A stretch of 64,000 nt of DNA from Sediminibacterium sp. (lineage in GTDB: Bacteria > Bacteroidota > Bacteroidia > Chitinophagales > Chitinophagaceae). The notes under the pieces are model-generated. The model saw only the letters and a program-made list of their open reading frames with translations. It was not told the origin of the DNA and searched no databases. Position 1 is the first letter of the stretch. The number at the start of each line of letters is the position of its first letter. Where the stretch lies: NCBI GenBank assembly GCA_016786865.1, contig JAEUVE010000021.1:115993-179992 (forward strand), given 5' to 3'. A program made the translations under genes and the position numbers. Below are positions 9,338-17,752 of the stretch, one piece after another.

Positions 9338-10459
9338 TTACTTATTAAAAAGCGGAAGTACTTTGTTCAATGGCAGGGCTTCAGCGGTATTTCCACTCCT
9401 GCCTGTAGTGGTCTTTGCAGCGAACAGGGAATTGATGATGGCTTCTTCGGTAGCTTCAATGGCAGCCATGAACAGCGGAGACATTTCATCGTTCAGCAAA
9501 ACGGGCGTTTGCATGATTTTTTCCGGTCCGTCGTGCGGAACACGCAATTCCGGAGCGGTAGAAAATGCAATCACATAGTCGCCGCTTCCGTTGGAAGCAA
9601 TTCCTCCTGTTTTTCCCAAACCCAGCATAGCCCGTTTGGCAACACGCATCAGGTTGCGGTGATCAATCGGTGCATCAGTGGCAACCACGATCATGCAGGA
9701 GCCGTCTACGTTGTTCAGCAACTGATTGCTGAAACTAAATTTCCCCAGATTTTCACCAACCGGCACGCCGTTGATTTGCAGCACACCGCCAAAATTAGAC
9801 TGTACCAGCACACCAATGGTATACCCACCCAGGCTGGCAGGCAGCTTGCGCGAAGCGCTCCCGATGCCCCCTTTGAATCCGAAACAAACGGTTCCGGTTC
9901 CGGCGCCTACTGCACCTTGTTCCACTTTGTCGGAGCTGGCATTGGCCAGGGCCTGCAGTACATCTGCTTTGGTAACATGTTGTCCGCGGATATCATTCAG
10001 AAAACCATCGTTGGTTTCACCCACAAAAGCATTAACGGAAGCGACTTTTTCATTGCCTTTTTCGTTTAATGTGTATTCGATCAGCGCGTCCATAGCGGTA
10101 GACACATTCAGGGTATTGGTGAGTACAATAGGGGTTTCCAGGTTACCCAGTTCGTTCACCTGTGTGCTGCCGGCCAGCTTGCCAAATCCATTGCCGGTAT
10201 ATACAGCAGCCGGAATTTTTTGTTGAAAGAGATTGCCTAGAGCAGGAATGATGGCCGTAACACCGGTACGGATATCCTGGTTTCTGATCAGGGTAGTATG
10301 CCCCACTTTCACGCCTGGCACATCGGTAATACTGTTTAATTTACCGGGTTGCATTACCCCGATCCGTATACCAAAGTCGCGTGCACTGCTCCTACTTTGA
10401 GCAGGAGACCAGAAGGGAAGGGCCAGCAAAAGCGCCAGTCCTGCAAGTGTTTGAATCAT
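9338..10459 (-). CDS. P1 family (S58, DmpA-like) aminopeptidase, secreted
   Basis: Protein of 373 residues with an N-terminal signal peptide (hydrophobic core, cleavage near residue 20 after SPAQS), so probably periplasmic. The mature part begins with the family string ITDVPGVKVGHTT. It has the DmpA/BapA autoprocessing junction in NNVDGSCMIVV, where cleavage before the Ser releases the N-terminal nucleophile. Family members are N-terminal-nucleophile aminopeptidases, some hydrolysing D-amino-acid or beta-amino-acid peptides. That fits the neighbouring class IV aminotransferase, whose family includes D-amino-acid transaminases; the link is inferred. Confidence 0.88.
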   Translation of the reverse strand: MIQTLAGLALLLALPFWSPAQSRSSARDFGIRIGVMQPGKLNSITDVPGVKVGHTTLIRNQDIRTGVTAIIPALGNLFQQKIPAAVYTGNGFGKLAGSTQVNELGNLETPIVLTNTLNVSTAMDALIEYTLNEKGNEKVASVNAFVGETNDGFLNDIRGQHVTKADVLQALANASSDKVEQGAVGAGTGTVCFGFKGGIGSASRKLPASLGGYTIGVLVQSNFGGVLQINGVPVGENLGKFSFSNQLLNNVDGSCMIVVATDAPIDHRNLMRVAKRAMLGLGKTGGIASNGSGDYVIAFSTAPELRVPHDGPEKIMQTPVLLNDEMSPLFMAAIEATEEAIINSLFAAKTTTGRSGNTAEALPLNKVLPLFNK

Positions 10460-10475
10460 GCTGTAATTTAGCCAA

Positions 10476-10901
10476 TTATTCCGATGAGGCTTTCTGCTGA
10501 CCTGCTTTTCTTACCAGGTAATAGGCAATAGCCAGTGTTAAAACCAGGGAGCTTAGTCCGAAACTAATCATCGGGTCTCCATGGGCAAGATCCGCAATCA
10601 GCACTTTACGGGCAACTGCAATGAGTCCGATCACCAGAATCCCCTGGGCCTGCAGTGTATGATCTTTCATGTACATGCGCAGGGTATCGATCATTTCGAG
10701 CGCAATAAGAATCATGAAAAATACCGGAATAACGGCTGCAGTCTGATGAGAATCCAGAAACAGCCGGTCTTCGTCCGAAACGTCGATCAGGGCTTTTATA
10801 AATGCGTATAAAAGTTCTATGATTTCCAGTGCAATAAACGTGTAGAGGAAATAAATGAGCAAATAAAAAACATATTTCTCTGCATTCTTCAGGCGATTCA
10901 T
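10476..10901 (-). CDS. PsiE-like membrane protein
   Basis: Small membrane protein of 141 residues from the ATG at 10901; a TTG nine codons upstream would extend it. Four hydrophobic segments are visible. The pattern YFLYTFIALEIIELLYAFI, then ALEMIDTLRMYMKDH and a final segment before a Lys-rich tail, resembles the phosphate-starvation-inducible PsiE family. Function of the family is unknown. It is 16 bp upstream of the DmpA-type peptidase and 44 bp downstream of the ABM-fold gene, same strand. Confidence 0.7.
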   Translation of the reverse strand: MNRLKNAEKYVFYLLIYFLYTFIALEIIELLYAFIKALIDVSDEDRLFLDSHQTAAVIPVFFMILIALEMIDTLRMYMKDHTLQAQGILVIGLIAVARKVLIADLAHGDPMISFGLSSLVLTLAIAYYLVRKAGQQKASSE

Positions 10902-10945
10902 AGATGGGTTTTGCCAAATATAAAGCAAAAAGACATTGCAACATT

Positions 10946-11263
10946 TTATTGCTCAAATCCATAATCACGCTCTACAAAACAAATGCGGGTTTTGTAGGCG
11001 GCATACCATGTAGTACGCCCTTTTTCCTGTGCAACCTGATGTGCAGCTACAGCTTTCCAGGCTTTGATGCTTTCGAGACTGTCCCAGTAGGAAACAGAAA
11101 TGCCGATTTCTTCCCTGGCAGATTCAATGCCCAGGAAACCTTTCATGGTGCTGCCGAGCGCTACCATTTCACGGGCCATTTTATCGTATCCGTGATCGCC
11201 TTCTGTTCTTACAGAAGTGAAGATGACCGCATAGTAAGGAGGCTGTGGAGTTGGTGCAATCAT
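10946..11263 (-). CDS. Antibiotic biosynthesis monooxygenase (ABM) fold protein
   Basis: Small cytoplasmic protein of 105 residues from the ATG at 11263; a TTG nine codons upstream is less likely. The YAVIFTSVR start strand, the ALGSTMKGFLGIESARE centre, and SYWDSLESIKAWKAVAAHQVAQ with a terminal Trp-rich strand match the dimeric alpha/beta ABM fold also found in HmoA-like proteins. Many such proteins have no known substrate. Nothing here proves haem degradation. Confidence 0.75.
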   Translation of the reverse strand: MIAPTPQPPYYAVIFTSVRTEGDHGYDKMAREMVALGSTMKGFLGIESAREEIGISVSYWDSLESIKAWKAVAAHQVAQEKGRTTWYAAYKTRICFVERDYGFEQ

Positions 11264-11385
11264 ATAATGCTTTATGAAGGGTGAATTCAAAATAGTTCCT
11301 CCACAAGCTACGGATTCAGGCAGCCGGTTGATGCTTGCATTTTTTCAGCGGACGCATTTTCGGATAAATGGTGTAGCCTCTTTAC

Positions 11386-12483
11386 TTAACCTGCAACAGA
11401 AACGCCAATCAGTTTGCCAATACCAAATGTGATCGCTGCAGCAGCCAGTCCGAACAATACCTGACGGATACCGGAATACCAAACATTTTTTCCGGTGAAC
11501 AGGGTAATGGCTGCGCCTATCAGGAATAATCCGATCGTGCTCAGCACAACACTTAATATGATGGCGTTGGTTCCAGACATAAAGAAGAAAGGAATAACTG
11601 GAATAATGGCTCCGATGGCAAAAAGAATAAAGGAATATACGGCAGCTTCAACGGCGGAACCCTTTAATTCTTCCGGATTAATGCCCAGCTCTTCTCTTAC
11701 AAGTACTTCGTGCGCCTTGTCTTTGTCCTTGATGATTTCTTCGGCCATGGCGTAGGCTTCTTCTTTGGAAACCCCTTTAGAAATATAAATTAGTGCCAGT
11801 TCTTTCATTTCACCCTCGGGATTGGCTTCCAGTTCCTCCATTTCAATCTGCATCTGGTTTTCGTATAATTCCTGGGAACTTTTCACGGAAATCCATTCAC
11901 CCAGCGACATGGACAAAGCCCCGGCCAGCAGCCCTGCCAATCCTGCAAGTAATACACCACTCTGTCCTGCGGTGGCTCCGGCCATACCCATGATCAGACT
12001 GAAATTGGATACGAGTCCGTCGTTGCCGCCCAATACAGCTGCACGAATCGCATTGCCGCCAACAGAACGGTGTTTCTTTTCAAATTTCGAGAGTTGCTCG
12101 CCCGTAACTGTTTGTTGTTGCTCGAGTATGGAACGCAGGATATTAACGTGCATGGTTTCCGTTCCGGTAATTGGCTGATTGTGTCTTTTCTTGGTTTGAA
12201 TGATGGCAGAAGAAAGATTTTTTTCTGTATCCATCAGGCTGCCCAACACATAGTCGTAGCCAAATACCTTGCCAATGGCGTTCAGGGTTTTTGCCCTCCA
12301 GGAAGGCTTCATCAGTTGTTCAGCAGGAATGCCCGCCTTTTGCGCAAAGGCAACAGCATGCCCTTTTTCAATATCACTCATTTGCCGGAAAACATCTGCA
12401 ATCACCGGATCCGGCTCGTTTTCGGCCAGTTTCAGATAAAGATAACCTGCGTCAATTTCTGTTTGGAGACTGCTGTTTTTCAT
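11386..12483 (-). CDS. Ferritin-like/VIT1-CCC1 fusion, candidate iron or manganese exporter (MbfA-like)
   Basis: Fusion protein of 365 residues. Residues 1 to about 130 form a rubrerythrin-like helical domain with candidate di-iron ligands (EIDAGYLYLKLAENE, then DIEKGHA, and a later METxH-like TMHVNIL helix). Residues 140-365 form a VIT1/CCC1 domain with the hallmark AVLGGNDGLVSNFSLIMG, the second-helix motif LSMSLGEWISVKSSQE and an acidic cytoplasmic segment (EMEELEANPEGEMKELA) before the last three helices. The same architecture occurs in MbfA of alpha-proteobacteria, a membrane-bound ferritin that exports iron under stress. Metal identity is inferred. Confidence 0.88.
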   Translation of the reverse strand: MKNSSLQTEIDAGYLYLKLAENEPDPVIADVFRQMSDIEKGHAVAFAQKAGIPAEQLMKPSWRAKTLNAIGKVFGYDYVLGSLMDTEKNLSSAIIQTKKRHNQPITGTETMHVNILRSILEQQQTVTGEQLSKFEKKHRSVGGNAIRAAVLGGNDGLVSNFSLIMGMAGATAGQSGVLLAGLAGLLAGALSMSLGEWISVKSSQELYENQMQIEMEELEANPEGEMKELALIYISKGVSKEEAYAMAEEIIKDKDKAHEVLVREELGINPEELKGSAVEAAVYSFILFAIGAIIPVIPFFFMSGTNAIILSVVLSTIGLFLIGAAITLFTGKNVWYSGIRQVLFGLAAAAITFGIGKLIGVSVAG

Positions 12484-12556
12484 GAGCTGCTTTTTCGTAG
12501 GGAGGTTAGGAAAATCCTGCAGGTAAATTTACGAATAAAACAGCAGAGTATATGTT

Positions 12557-12922
12557 CTATGGGCGTTTTGCAACTCCGGAATGATATCCCTTTGCTCCAA
12601 ATGGCTGATATTCCTCAATAAACATGGATTCAAGTTGCTTCACCTCTTTTTTATAATCGGTCTTATCCGCATCGTCCTGCTTTATTTCGCTGAGGATCTC
12701 AAATTGAAAATGATCAGCGCCCCATTGAATCCAATCCTTCTGTAAATCCTCATTCTTGTGTACGCCGCTTTTTAATTCGAACTGGTGTCTTTTGATGATG
12801 GAGTCGAGGTTGATACTGCCTTCGATCAGTACTTTATTGTTAACAGTGTTTCTGATCAGAAATACGCCAATCCGAAACTTCATTAGCTTATAGCTGGCTT
12901 TTAAATCTTTCTTATTACTCAT
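12557..12922 (-). CDS. GIY-YIG-like nuclease-superfamily small protein
   Basis: Protein of 121 residues from the ATG at 12922. This start was chosen because a longer ORF would overlap the FMN-reductase gene. The core FRIGVFLIRNTVNNKVLIEGS resembles the GIY-YIG beta hairpin, here GVF...LIEGS. It is followed by RHQFELKSGVHKNEDLQKDW and a C-terminal LESMFIEEYQPFGAKGYH with the catalytic-like Glu. Related single-domain proteins occur widely in Bacteroidota and Firmicutes. The first Tyr of GIY is replaced by Phe, so nuclease activity is uncertain. It lies 10 bp downstream of the reductase gene. Confidence 0.62.
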   Translation of the reverse strand: MSNKKDLKASYKLMKFRIGVFLIRNTVNNKVLIEGSINLDSIIKRHQFELKSGVHKNEDLQKDWIQWGADHFQFEILSEIKQDDADKTDYKKEVKQLESMFIEEYQPFGAKGYHSGVAKRP

Positions 12923-12932
12923 GAATGTATGT

Positions 12933-13481
12933 TTAAAATGTCTTGTGGCGGGTAGCTTCATCTACCATTTTTTTCAGGTTGTTGATGAATTGGATCAATT
13001 GGTTTTTCAGTGCTTCCCGGAGGTTCCCGTTCAGATCAATTTTACTTTTAATTCCATTGATCAGTAAGGAAGTATCTGCTGTAAATTTTGCATCGATGGT
13101 TTGCATGATTCGTGTAAGTTCCCGATGCCCTTCTGCTCCGTTGGAGGAAGCGGTAATCAGGCCAGTTGGTTTTTGAGCAAAAATGGTAGTGGCTACACAC
13201 CATTCAAGCAGGTTTTTCAGACCACTGGGAATGCTGAAAATATATTCCGGGGTACAGATAAGGATACCGTCTGCCTGTTCAATTTTTTGTCTGATCAGTT
13301 GAACGGCTTCGGGGGGCTGATCCACCGAAAGTGCCGGATTGAAATGGGGCAGGTCTTGCAAGCCCTCATAAATTTCTATGTTCAGGCTGTTTCCCGAAAG
13401 CAGGGCAATCTGCTCCACCAGCCTTAGGTTGGAAGAATTACTGCTTGCGCTGCCGATAATGGCCAGGATGTTTTTTTTCAT
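12933..13481 (-). CDS. NAD(P)H-dependent FMN reductase family protein
   Basis: Flavodoxin-fold protein of 182 residues. The FMN phosphate loop is GSASSNSSNLRLVEQ near the N-terminus. ADGILICTPEYIFSIPSGLKNLLEW is the diagnostic PEY motif of NADPH-dependent FMN/azo/chromate reductases. The third loop is ASSNGAEGHRE. Cytoplasmic, probably a quinone or metal-ion reductase; substrate not determined. First gene of a two-gene unit with the GIY-YIG-like gene. The 144 bp upstream contain no visible gene. Confidence 0.88.
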   Translation of the reverse strand: MKKNILAIIGSASSNSSNLRLVEQIALLSGNSLNIEIYEGLQDLPHFNPALSVDQPPEAVQLIRQKIEQADGILICTPEYIFSIPSGLKNLLEWCVATTIFAQKPTGLITASSNGAEGHRELTRIMQTIDAKFTADTSLLINGIKSKIDLNGNLREALKNQLIQFINNLKKMVDEATRHKTF

Positions 13482-13625
13482 GGTACAGGTTTAATCAGGT
13501 GCTGAACCTCCGGTTCGGGAAGGGTGAACAATATGATCCTCATTGAACCTGAAAGCATAAAACTAAAAAAATAAGTACCACGCCCGCAGCGCTATATACA
13601 GGTGGTGTTATGTTTGGTTAGCCGG

Positions 13626-14360
13626 TTAATTATCCAGATACCTTGTTGCGGGAACCAGTTTTTTCACATACAATTTTGAGTTGGGCCTGATGCAGTATTC
13701 GCTCAGTCCTACTTCCGGAACATTTCTTGCCCAATCGTAGGAGTAGCCCAACCTGGTCCAGGGTAAATGTGTCTGCATCCCAAAATAGGCGTCGTAAATA
13801 TTTTGGTTGAACCACTTTACGTGGCTGCTGTCGGATCCGGCAGGAAAATACAAACCACTTGTTTTGGTATCCACTGCCGGGTTGGTTGCCGGTCTGAATA
13901 AGTCCCTTGGTTTTACCCAGAGTTCTACCATATACGAATTGGTATTACCGGGTGGCAAACCAATCAGCTGACGTATGCGGAGCAGCGTATCTTTGTTTTG
14001 AATTGTTGCCGAACGCATCCTGTATTTGTATTGCTCAGGTATAAAAACCCAGATCACCCCCCAATAATTCACAACTACGGTATCCGAATAGCTTCCCGGA
14101 AAACGATTGTAGTTTCCAACCAATACATATTGCTCGTTATTGATTGTTCGCCACTCCAGTTTTGGGTTGTTGCTGCTGATGGGTAGCAGTGTGTCGCAGA
14201 TTTCAGAAGAGTCGGCAATGATGGCATCCCGAATGGCTTCGTTGTAATACATATCCAGCAGAACAGGGTCGTCTGGAGGAACAGGAGTTGCATTCTTGGA
14301 GCATGCGGAGAAAAGCACCATGGTTGCAATCGTAAGACTGAGCATCAGAATCTTTTTCAT
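13626..14360 (-). CDS. Uncharacterised lipoprotein
   Basis: Protein of 244 residues from the ATG at 14360, chosen because it directly precedes a lipoprotein signal (MKKILMLS, hydrophobic core, lipobox LFSAC). The mature protein starts as a Ser/Pro-rich linker, then a beta-rich region with many aromatic residues (GVIWVFIPEQYKYRM, YMVELWVKPRDLF). I do not recognise the domain. Probably anchored in the outer or inner membrane facing the periplasm. Transcribed away from the neighbouring tag gene's upstream side with 112 bp between them. Confidence 0.75.
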   Translation of the reverse strand: MKKILMLSLTIATMVLFSACSKNATPVPPDDPVLLDMYYNEAIRDAIIADSSEICDTLLPISSNNPKLEWRTINNEQYVLVGNYNRFPGSYSDTVVVNYWGVIWVFIPEQYKYRMRSATIQNKDTLLRIRQLIGLPPGNTNSYMVELWVKPRDLFRPATNPAVDTKTSGLYFPAGSDSSHVKWFNQNIYDAYFGMQTHLPWTRLGYSYDWARNVPEVGLSEYCIRPNSKLYVKKLVPATRYLDN

Positions 14361-14472
14361 ACAATGAGTTTTAAACAACAACATTATATCCAGGCGCTGG
14401 CTCTTGAAGTGGGTGCAGGAGTAAGGGGCTGGTTCGGCAAGCCAGGGGAAGAGTTCTATCCAATAAAGGTAC

Positions 14473-15024
14473 CTACTTTGCCATTAACCACATCGGTTTT
14501 GCCTTTAGTATTTTCCGGTGGATCTTACAATCCGGATGATGGGCTCCCTGCAGGTATCCGATGCTCATTAAAAATTCATTGACTATTTCTCCCCCGGTAA
14601 ATTTGAACGTTTTTTTGAAAAGGCGAACCCATTCTTCTTTCTTTTTGGGATGATGATGTTCCAGCCAGTTTTTAAAAGAACCGAACTCCTGTTGAAGCAG
14701 CAGTACGGTTCTTGCATTTTCAATAGCGGCATTTATCTTTAACCGGTTACGGATAATGCCGGCATCGTTTAAAAGTCTTTCTCTGTCTGCAGGGGTATAA
14801 CCGGCAATTTTTTTGATATTGAAGTTGTGATACGCCTTTCTGAATCCCTTTTCTTTTTTTAGAATCGTTTCCCAGCTCAGGCCGGCCTGGTTGATTTCGA
14901 GGATTAACCGACAGAATAATTCATTGTCATCATGAATCGGGAACCCGTAGAGATGGTCGTGATAAGCCTGGTGCAGTTTTTTTCTGTCTTCGGGCATTTG
15001 TTCAATTGCATTGCAATAACTCAT
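14473..15024 (-). CDS. tag: DNA-3-methyladenine glycosylase I
   Basis: Protein of 183 residues matching the Tag family in length and motifs. The family Zn2+ site is formed by an N-terminal Cys, a His in AYHD and a C-terminal HxxxC. Here these are Cys4, His22 and the HHPDC string. The catalytic-pocket Glu is in INQAGLSWETIL. The enzyme excises 3-methyladenine from alkylated DNA. It is the first of three alkylation-repair genes within 5 kb (with the AlkB-like gene and the AraC-MGMT gene), all on the minus strand, although other genes lie between them. The DinB-like gene ends 10 bp upstream. Confidence 0.92.
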   Translation of the reverse strand: MSYCNAIEQMPEDRKKLHQAYHDHLYGFPIHDDNELFCRLILEINQAGLSWETILKKEKGFRKAYHNFNIKKIAGYTPADRERLLNDAGIIRNRLKINAAIENARTVLLLQQEFGSFKNWLEHHHPKKKEEWVRLFKKTFKFTGGEIVNEFLMSIGYLQGAHHPDCKIHRKILKAKPMWLMAK

Positions 15025-15034
15025 GTTGTTCGTT

Positions 15035-15490
15035 TTATACCAGTTTCCTTAAAGACATAATATAACCGCTGTGCAGCCCTTCGTGAAAAGGTAAGAAGGC
15101 AATGGCGTCTGCAATGTTTTTCAATTCTACATTGTAGCGGGTAGTGATATTGGTATAGTTTATAAAAATTTCTTTTTCAATATCTGTTATCAGTTGATCC
15201 AGCGTATCGGTCATCAGCCTGCAGATTTTATTGATCTCTTGCTGGTTATAACTTTTTTCGGGCTTTGATCCTGGTTTGAATTCGTGGAAAATATTTTCTG
15301 GTACCTGTAATGCAAGCCCGGAGCGCAGATAGCAGATGCCCTGTTGTGCAGCAATCATATGTCCGAGGTTCCAGATGATGTTGTTGTTGAAGCCTTCCGG
15401 AATCCTGTTGAATTGTTCCTCGCTTAATCCATCAATTGTATTTAGTAAAAACAGTCGGGTGGTTTTAATTGTTTCAATTTTCTCTTTCAT
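15035..15490 (-). CDS. DinB-like (DinB_2) four-helix protein
   Basis: Protein of 151 residues from the ATG at 15490, which leaves a 4-bp gap to the upstream cupin gene; an ATG at 15514 would overlap it by 20 bp. The three-histidine metal site of the DinB/YfiT fold is visible as NLGHMIAAQ in helix 2 and HEGLHSGY in helix 4. Members bind divalent metal and often act as thiol-dependent S-transferases, but substrate is unknown. Likely co-transcribed with the cupin and tag genes. Confidence 0.8.
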   Translation of the reverse strand: MKEKIETIKTTRLFLLNTIDGLSEEQFNRIPEGFNNNIIWNLGHMIAAQQGICYLRSGLALQVPENIFHEFKPGSKPEKSYNQQEINKICRLMTDTLDQLITDIEKEIFINYTNITTRYNVELKNIADAIAFLPFHEGLHSGYIMSLRKLV

Positions 15491-15494
15491 CTTG

Positions 15495-15857
15495 TTACCT
15501 GTTGTATTCATCATTGTTGTTTTTTAAAAAATCACCATCTATAATCAGGAGTCTGGTACCCTCTTTGGAAACAGATCGGTGCGAGCTCAGGTTGTCGGAA
15601 ACCACATAGCTCATGCCCTTGGATAGCCGCACATGTCCGCCGTTTTCCATTTCGCTGATGAATTCTCCTTCCAGGCAGTGAACGATATGTCCTTTCTGGC
15701 ACCAGTGGTCAGCGATGTATTTTTCCGAATATTCAACCAGCCGGATTCTAAGTCCGCCGAGTTGAATGGTTTGCCAATAAGCCATACCGGCACTTCCCGG
15801 GTGTTCGGTTTTTTCTACTGCATCCCAATTGATGGTTTGAAAAGGAATGGAACTCAT
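15495..15857 (-). CDS. Small cupin protein with DHWC motif
   Basis: Single-domain cupin of 120 residues. The metal-binding first cupin motif appears as YIADHWCQKGHIVHCLEGEF, with the DHxC string that names the DHCW-motif cupin family. The second part is GMSYVVSDNLSSHRS. These are cytoplasmic beta-barrel proteins of unknown substrate. It is first in an apparent cupin - DinB-like - tag operon. Confidence 0.82.
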   Translation of the reverse strand: MSSIPFQTINWDAVEKTEHPGSAGMAYWQTIQLGGLRIRLVEYSEKYIADHWCQKGHIVHCLEGEFISEMENGGHVRLSKGMSYVVSDNLSSHRSVSKEGTRLLIIDGDFLKNNNDEYNR

Positions 15858-16048
15858 TTCTCTAAATTTTAAGTTGAAGAAACAACTGCGTGTAATGTAG
15901 GCAAGTACGCAAAGATATTTACTCCTGTAAAAATCTGTTTACCGTTCAACCAATCTCAGCAACCGGATTATTCTTGTTTATCGTAGCTGAAATTCGTAAC
16001 TTACAGACGCCCCCCGCCGATCATCCAGCTTATACTAAAATGTAGTTT

Positions 16049-17743
16049 ATGAAAAAGCAAACTCTGTTGATCCTTATTTCCGGTTTTCTTCTTTTTTCAG
16101 GATACGCTCAAACCAGTCAGGACCCCATGCCTGCACTTGCACAGTTGGTAAAGCAGGCTTCGGCACAGGTGCAACAAAAGGGAGAAGCGGCATTTAAACA
16201 GTTCAGAATGCCCGGTAGTAAATGGCGCCAGGGCGAAACCTATGTTTTTGTTTTGGATAAGGAAGGGAATATGCTGGTGCATCCAGATCCGGATATGGAA
16301 GGGGATAATCAGCTGTATCTGACCGACATTAAAGGTAAGCTCATCATTCAGGGACTGATCAATACAGTGTATAGCTTCCCGAATAAAAAAGAAGGCTGGT
16401 ACCATTATCAGTGGCCAGTTCCGGGCGGGATGTTGCCAAGATGGAAAAGTAGTTTTGTGAAACAGGTGCAGGCGCCTTCCGGCAATACCTACATTGTTGG
16501 TTCCGGTATTTATAACGACCGGATGGAAAAATCATTTGTGGTGGATATAGTAGAGAATGCCGTTGCAGAAATTGAAAAGAATGGCAAGGACGCTTTTCCC
16601 ATATTGCACGATCCCAAAGGGCCGTTTATCGCAAAGGATGCTTATGTATTTGTAACAGATACCACCGGTGTGGAATTGGTGAACCCGATTTTTCCGAATC
16701 TGGAGGGTCGTTCTCTGATCGATTTGAAAGATGCACAGGGTAAGTACCTGGTTAGGGAAATGCTGCTGGAATTAAAATCTGCAAACTCCGGATGGGTAAA
16801 TTATATGTGGCCTAAACCAGGTGAAAGTGTTCCTACCCAGAAAACAACTTATGTAGCCAAAGCCAAACTCGGGAACAGTTGGGTACTGGTAGGCTGTGGT
16901 GTTCATTTGGCGGATGCTCCCAAAGCTGCCGTTGCAGGCGTAAAGAAAATGACTGCAGCGGAATTAAAAGCCAATGTAAGGGAAGCTGCTGCCATTTTTA
17001 CTGCAAAAGGCGAAAAAGCATTTCCTGAATTCAGAACAAAAGGATCTAAATGGTTTCACGACGACACCTATTATTTTGTGTGGACCATGGATGGTGTCCG
17101 CTTGTTTCATGCAGCAGATCCTGCACATGAAGGTATTAACGTGAGCAACCTGAAAGATGCGCTGGGACGCCCCATGGGTAAAATGCTGCTCGAAATAGCT
17201 TCGGAGCCAACCGGCGAGGGATGGATTCATTACATGTATCCGGAGCCCGGCGATATATTCCCAACCTGGAAATCTACTTATGTAAAGCGGGTTACTTTTC
17301 CATCTGGTATACAATACATGATAGGATCCGGCATCTACAACATGCAGATGGATAAGGCTTTTATAGAAGACGTGGTAGACCGGGCTTCTCAAATGATTGA
17401 GGCAAAAGGCGCTTATGCATTTCCTGCTTTGAGAGATCCGCTGGGTGCATTTGTATTCATGGATACCTATGTTTTTGTGCAGAGTACAGATGGAACAGAG
17501 CTGGTAAATGCTGCGCAACCCACTTTTGAAGGGAAACACCTGATTGATCTGAAAGACCTGAAAGGAAGAAAAGTGGTTCGCGACCAGATACAGCTGGCAA
17601 TGGAGAAAGGTTCGGGCTGGCTGGATTTTTACTGGTACACACCGGGCGACAACCGCCCTGCATTAAAGCGGACTTATGTTCGTAAAGTGCAGCACAAGGG
17701 GGAAACTTATATTGTAGGTTCAGGATTGTATATTCAGGAGTAG
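16049..17743 (+). CDS. Secreted protein of four tandem single-Cache domains
   Basis: Protein of 564 residues with a signal peptide (cleavage near GYAQT) and nothing else but four repeats of about 130 residues, roughly 25-165, 166-295, 300-432 and 433-564. Each repeat has a YxFVxDxxG strand (YVFVLDKEG, YVFVTDTTG, YYFVWTMDG, YVFVQSTDG), a GWxxYxWPxPG turn and a closing VGSGIY strand, as in sCache_2 ligand-binding domains of chemoreceptors and histidine kinases. Repeat 2 is the most divergent (VGCGVH at the end). There is no membrane anchor after the signal and no kinase, HAMP or methyl-accepting domain, so it is probably a periplasmic binding protein. It is the only plus-strand gene between tag and katG. 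Confidence 0.85.
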   Translation: MKKQTLLILISGFLLFSGYAQTSQDPMPALAQLVKQASAQVQQKGEAAFKQFRMPGSKWRQGETYVFVLDKEGNMLVHPDPDMEGDNQLYLTDIKGKLIIQGLINTVYSFPNKKEGWYHYQWPVPGGMLPRWKSSFVKQVQAPSGNTYIVGSGIYNDRMEKSFVVDIVENAVAEIEKNGKDAFPILHDPKGPFIAKDAYVFVTDTTGVELVNPIFPNLEGRSLIDLKDAQGKYLVREMLLELKSANSGWVNYMWPKPGESVPTQKTTYVAKAKLGNSWVLVGCGVHLADAPKAAVAGVKKMTAAELKANVREAAAIFTAKGEKAFPEFRTKGSKWFHDDTYYFVWTMDGVRLFHAADPAHEGINVSNLKDALGRPMGKMLLEIASEPTGEGWIHYMYPEPGDIFPTWKSTYVKRVTFPSGIQYMIGSGIYNMQMDKAFIEDVVDRASQMIEAKGAYAFPALRDPLGAFVFMDTYVFVQSTDGTELVNAAQPTFEGKHLIDLKDLKGRKVVRDQIQLAMEKGSGWLDFYWYTPGDNRPALKRTYVRKVQHKGETYIVGSGLYIQE

Positions 17744-17752
17744 TGGAATATT

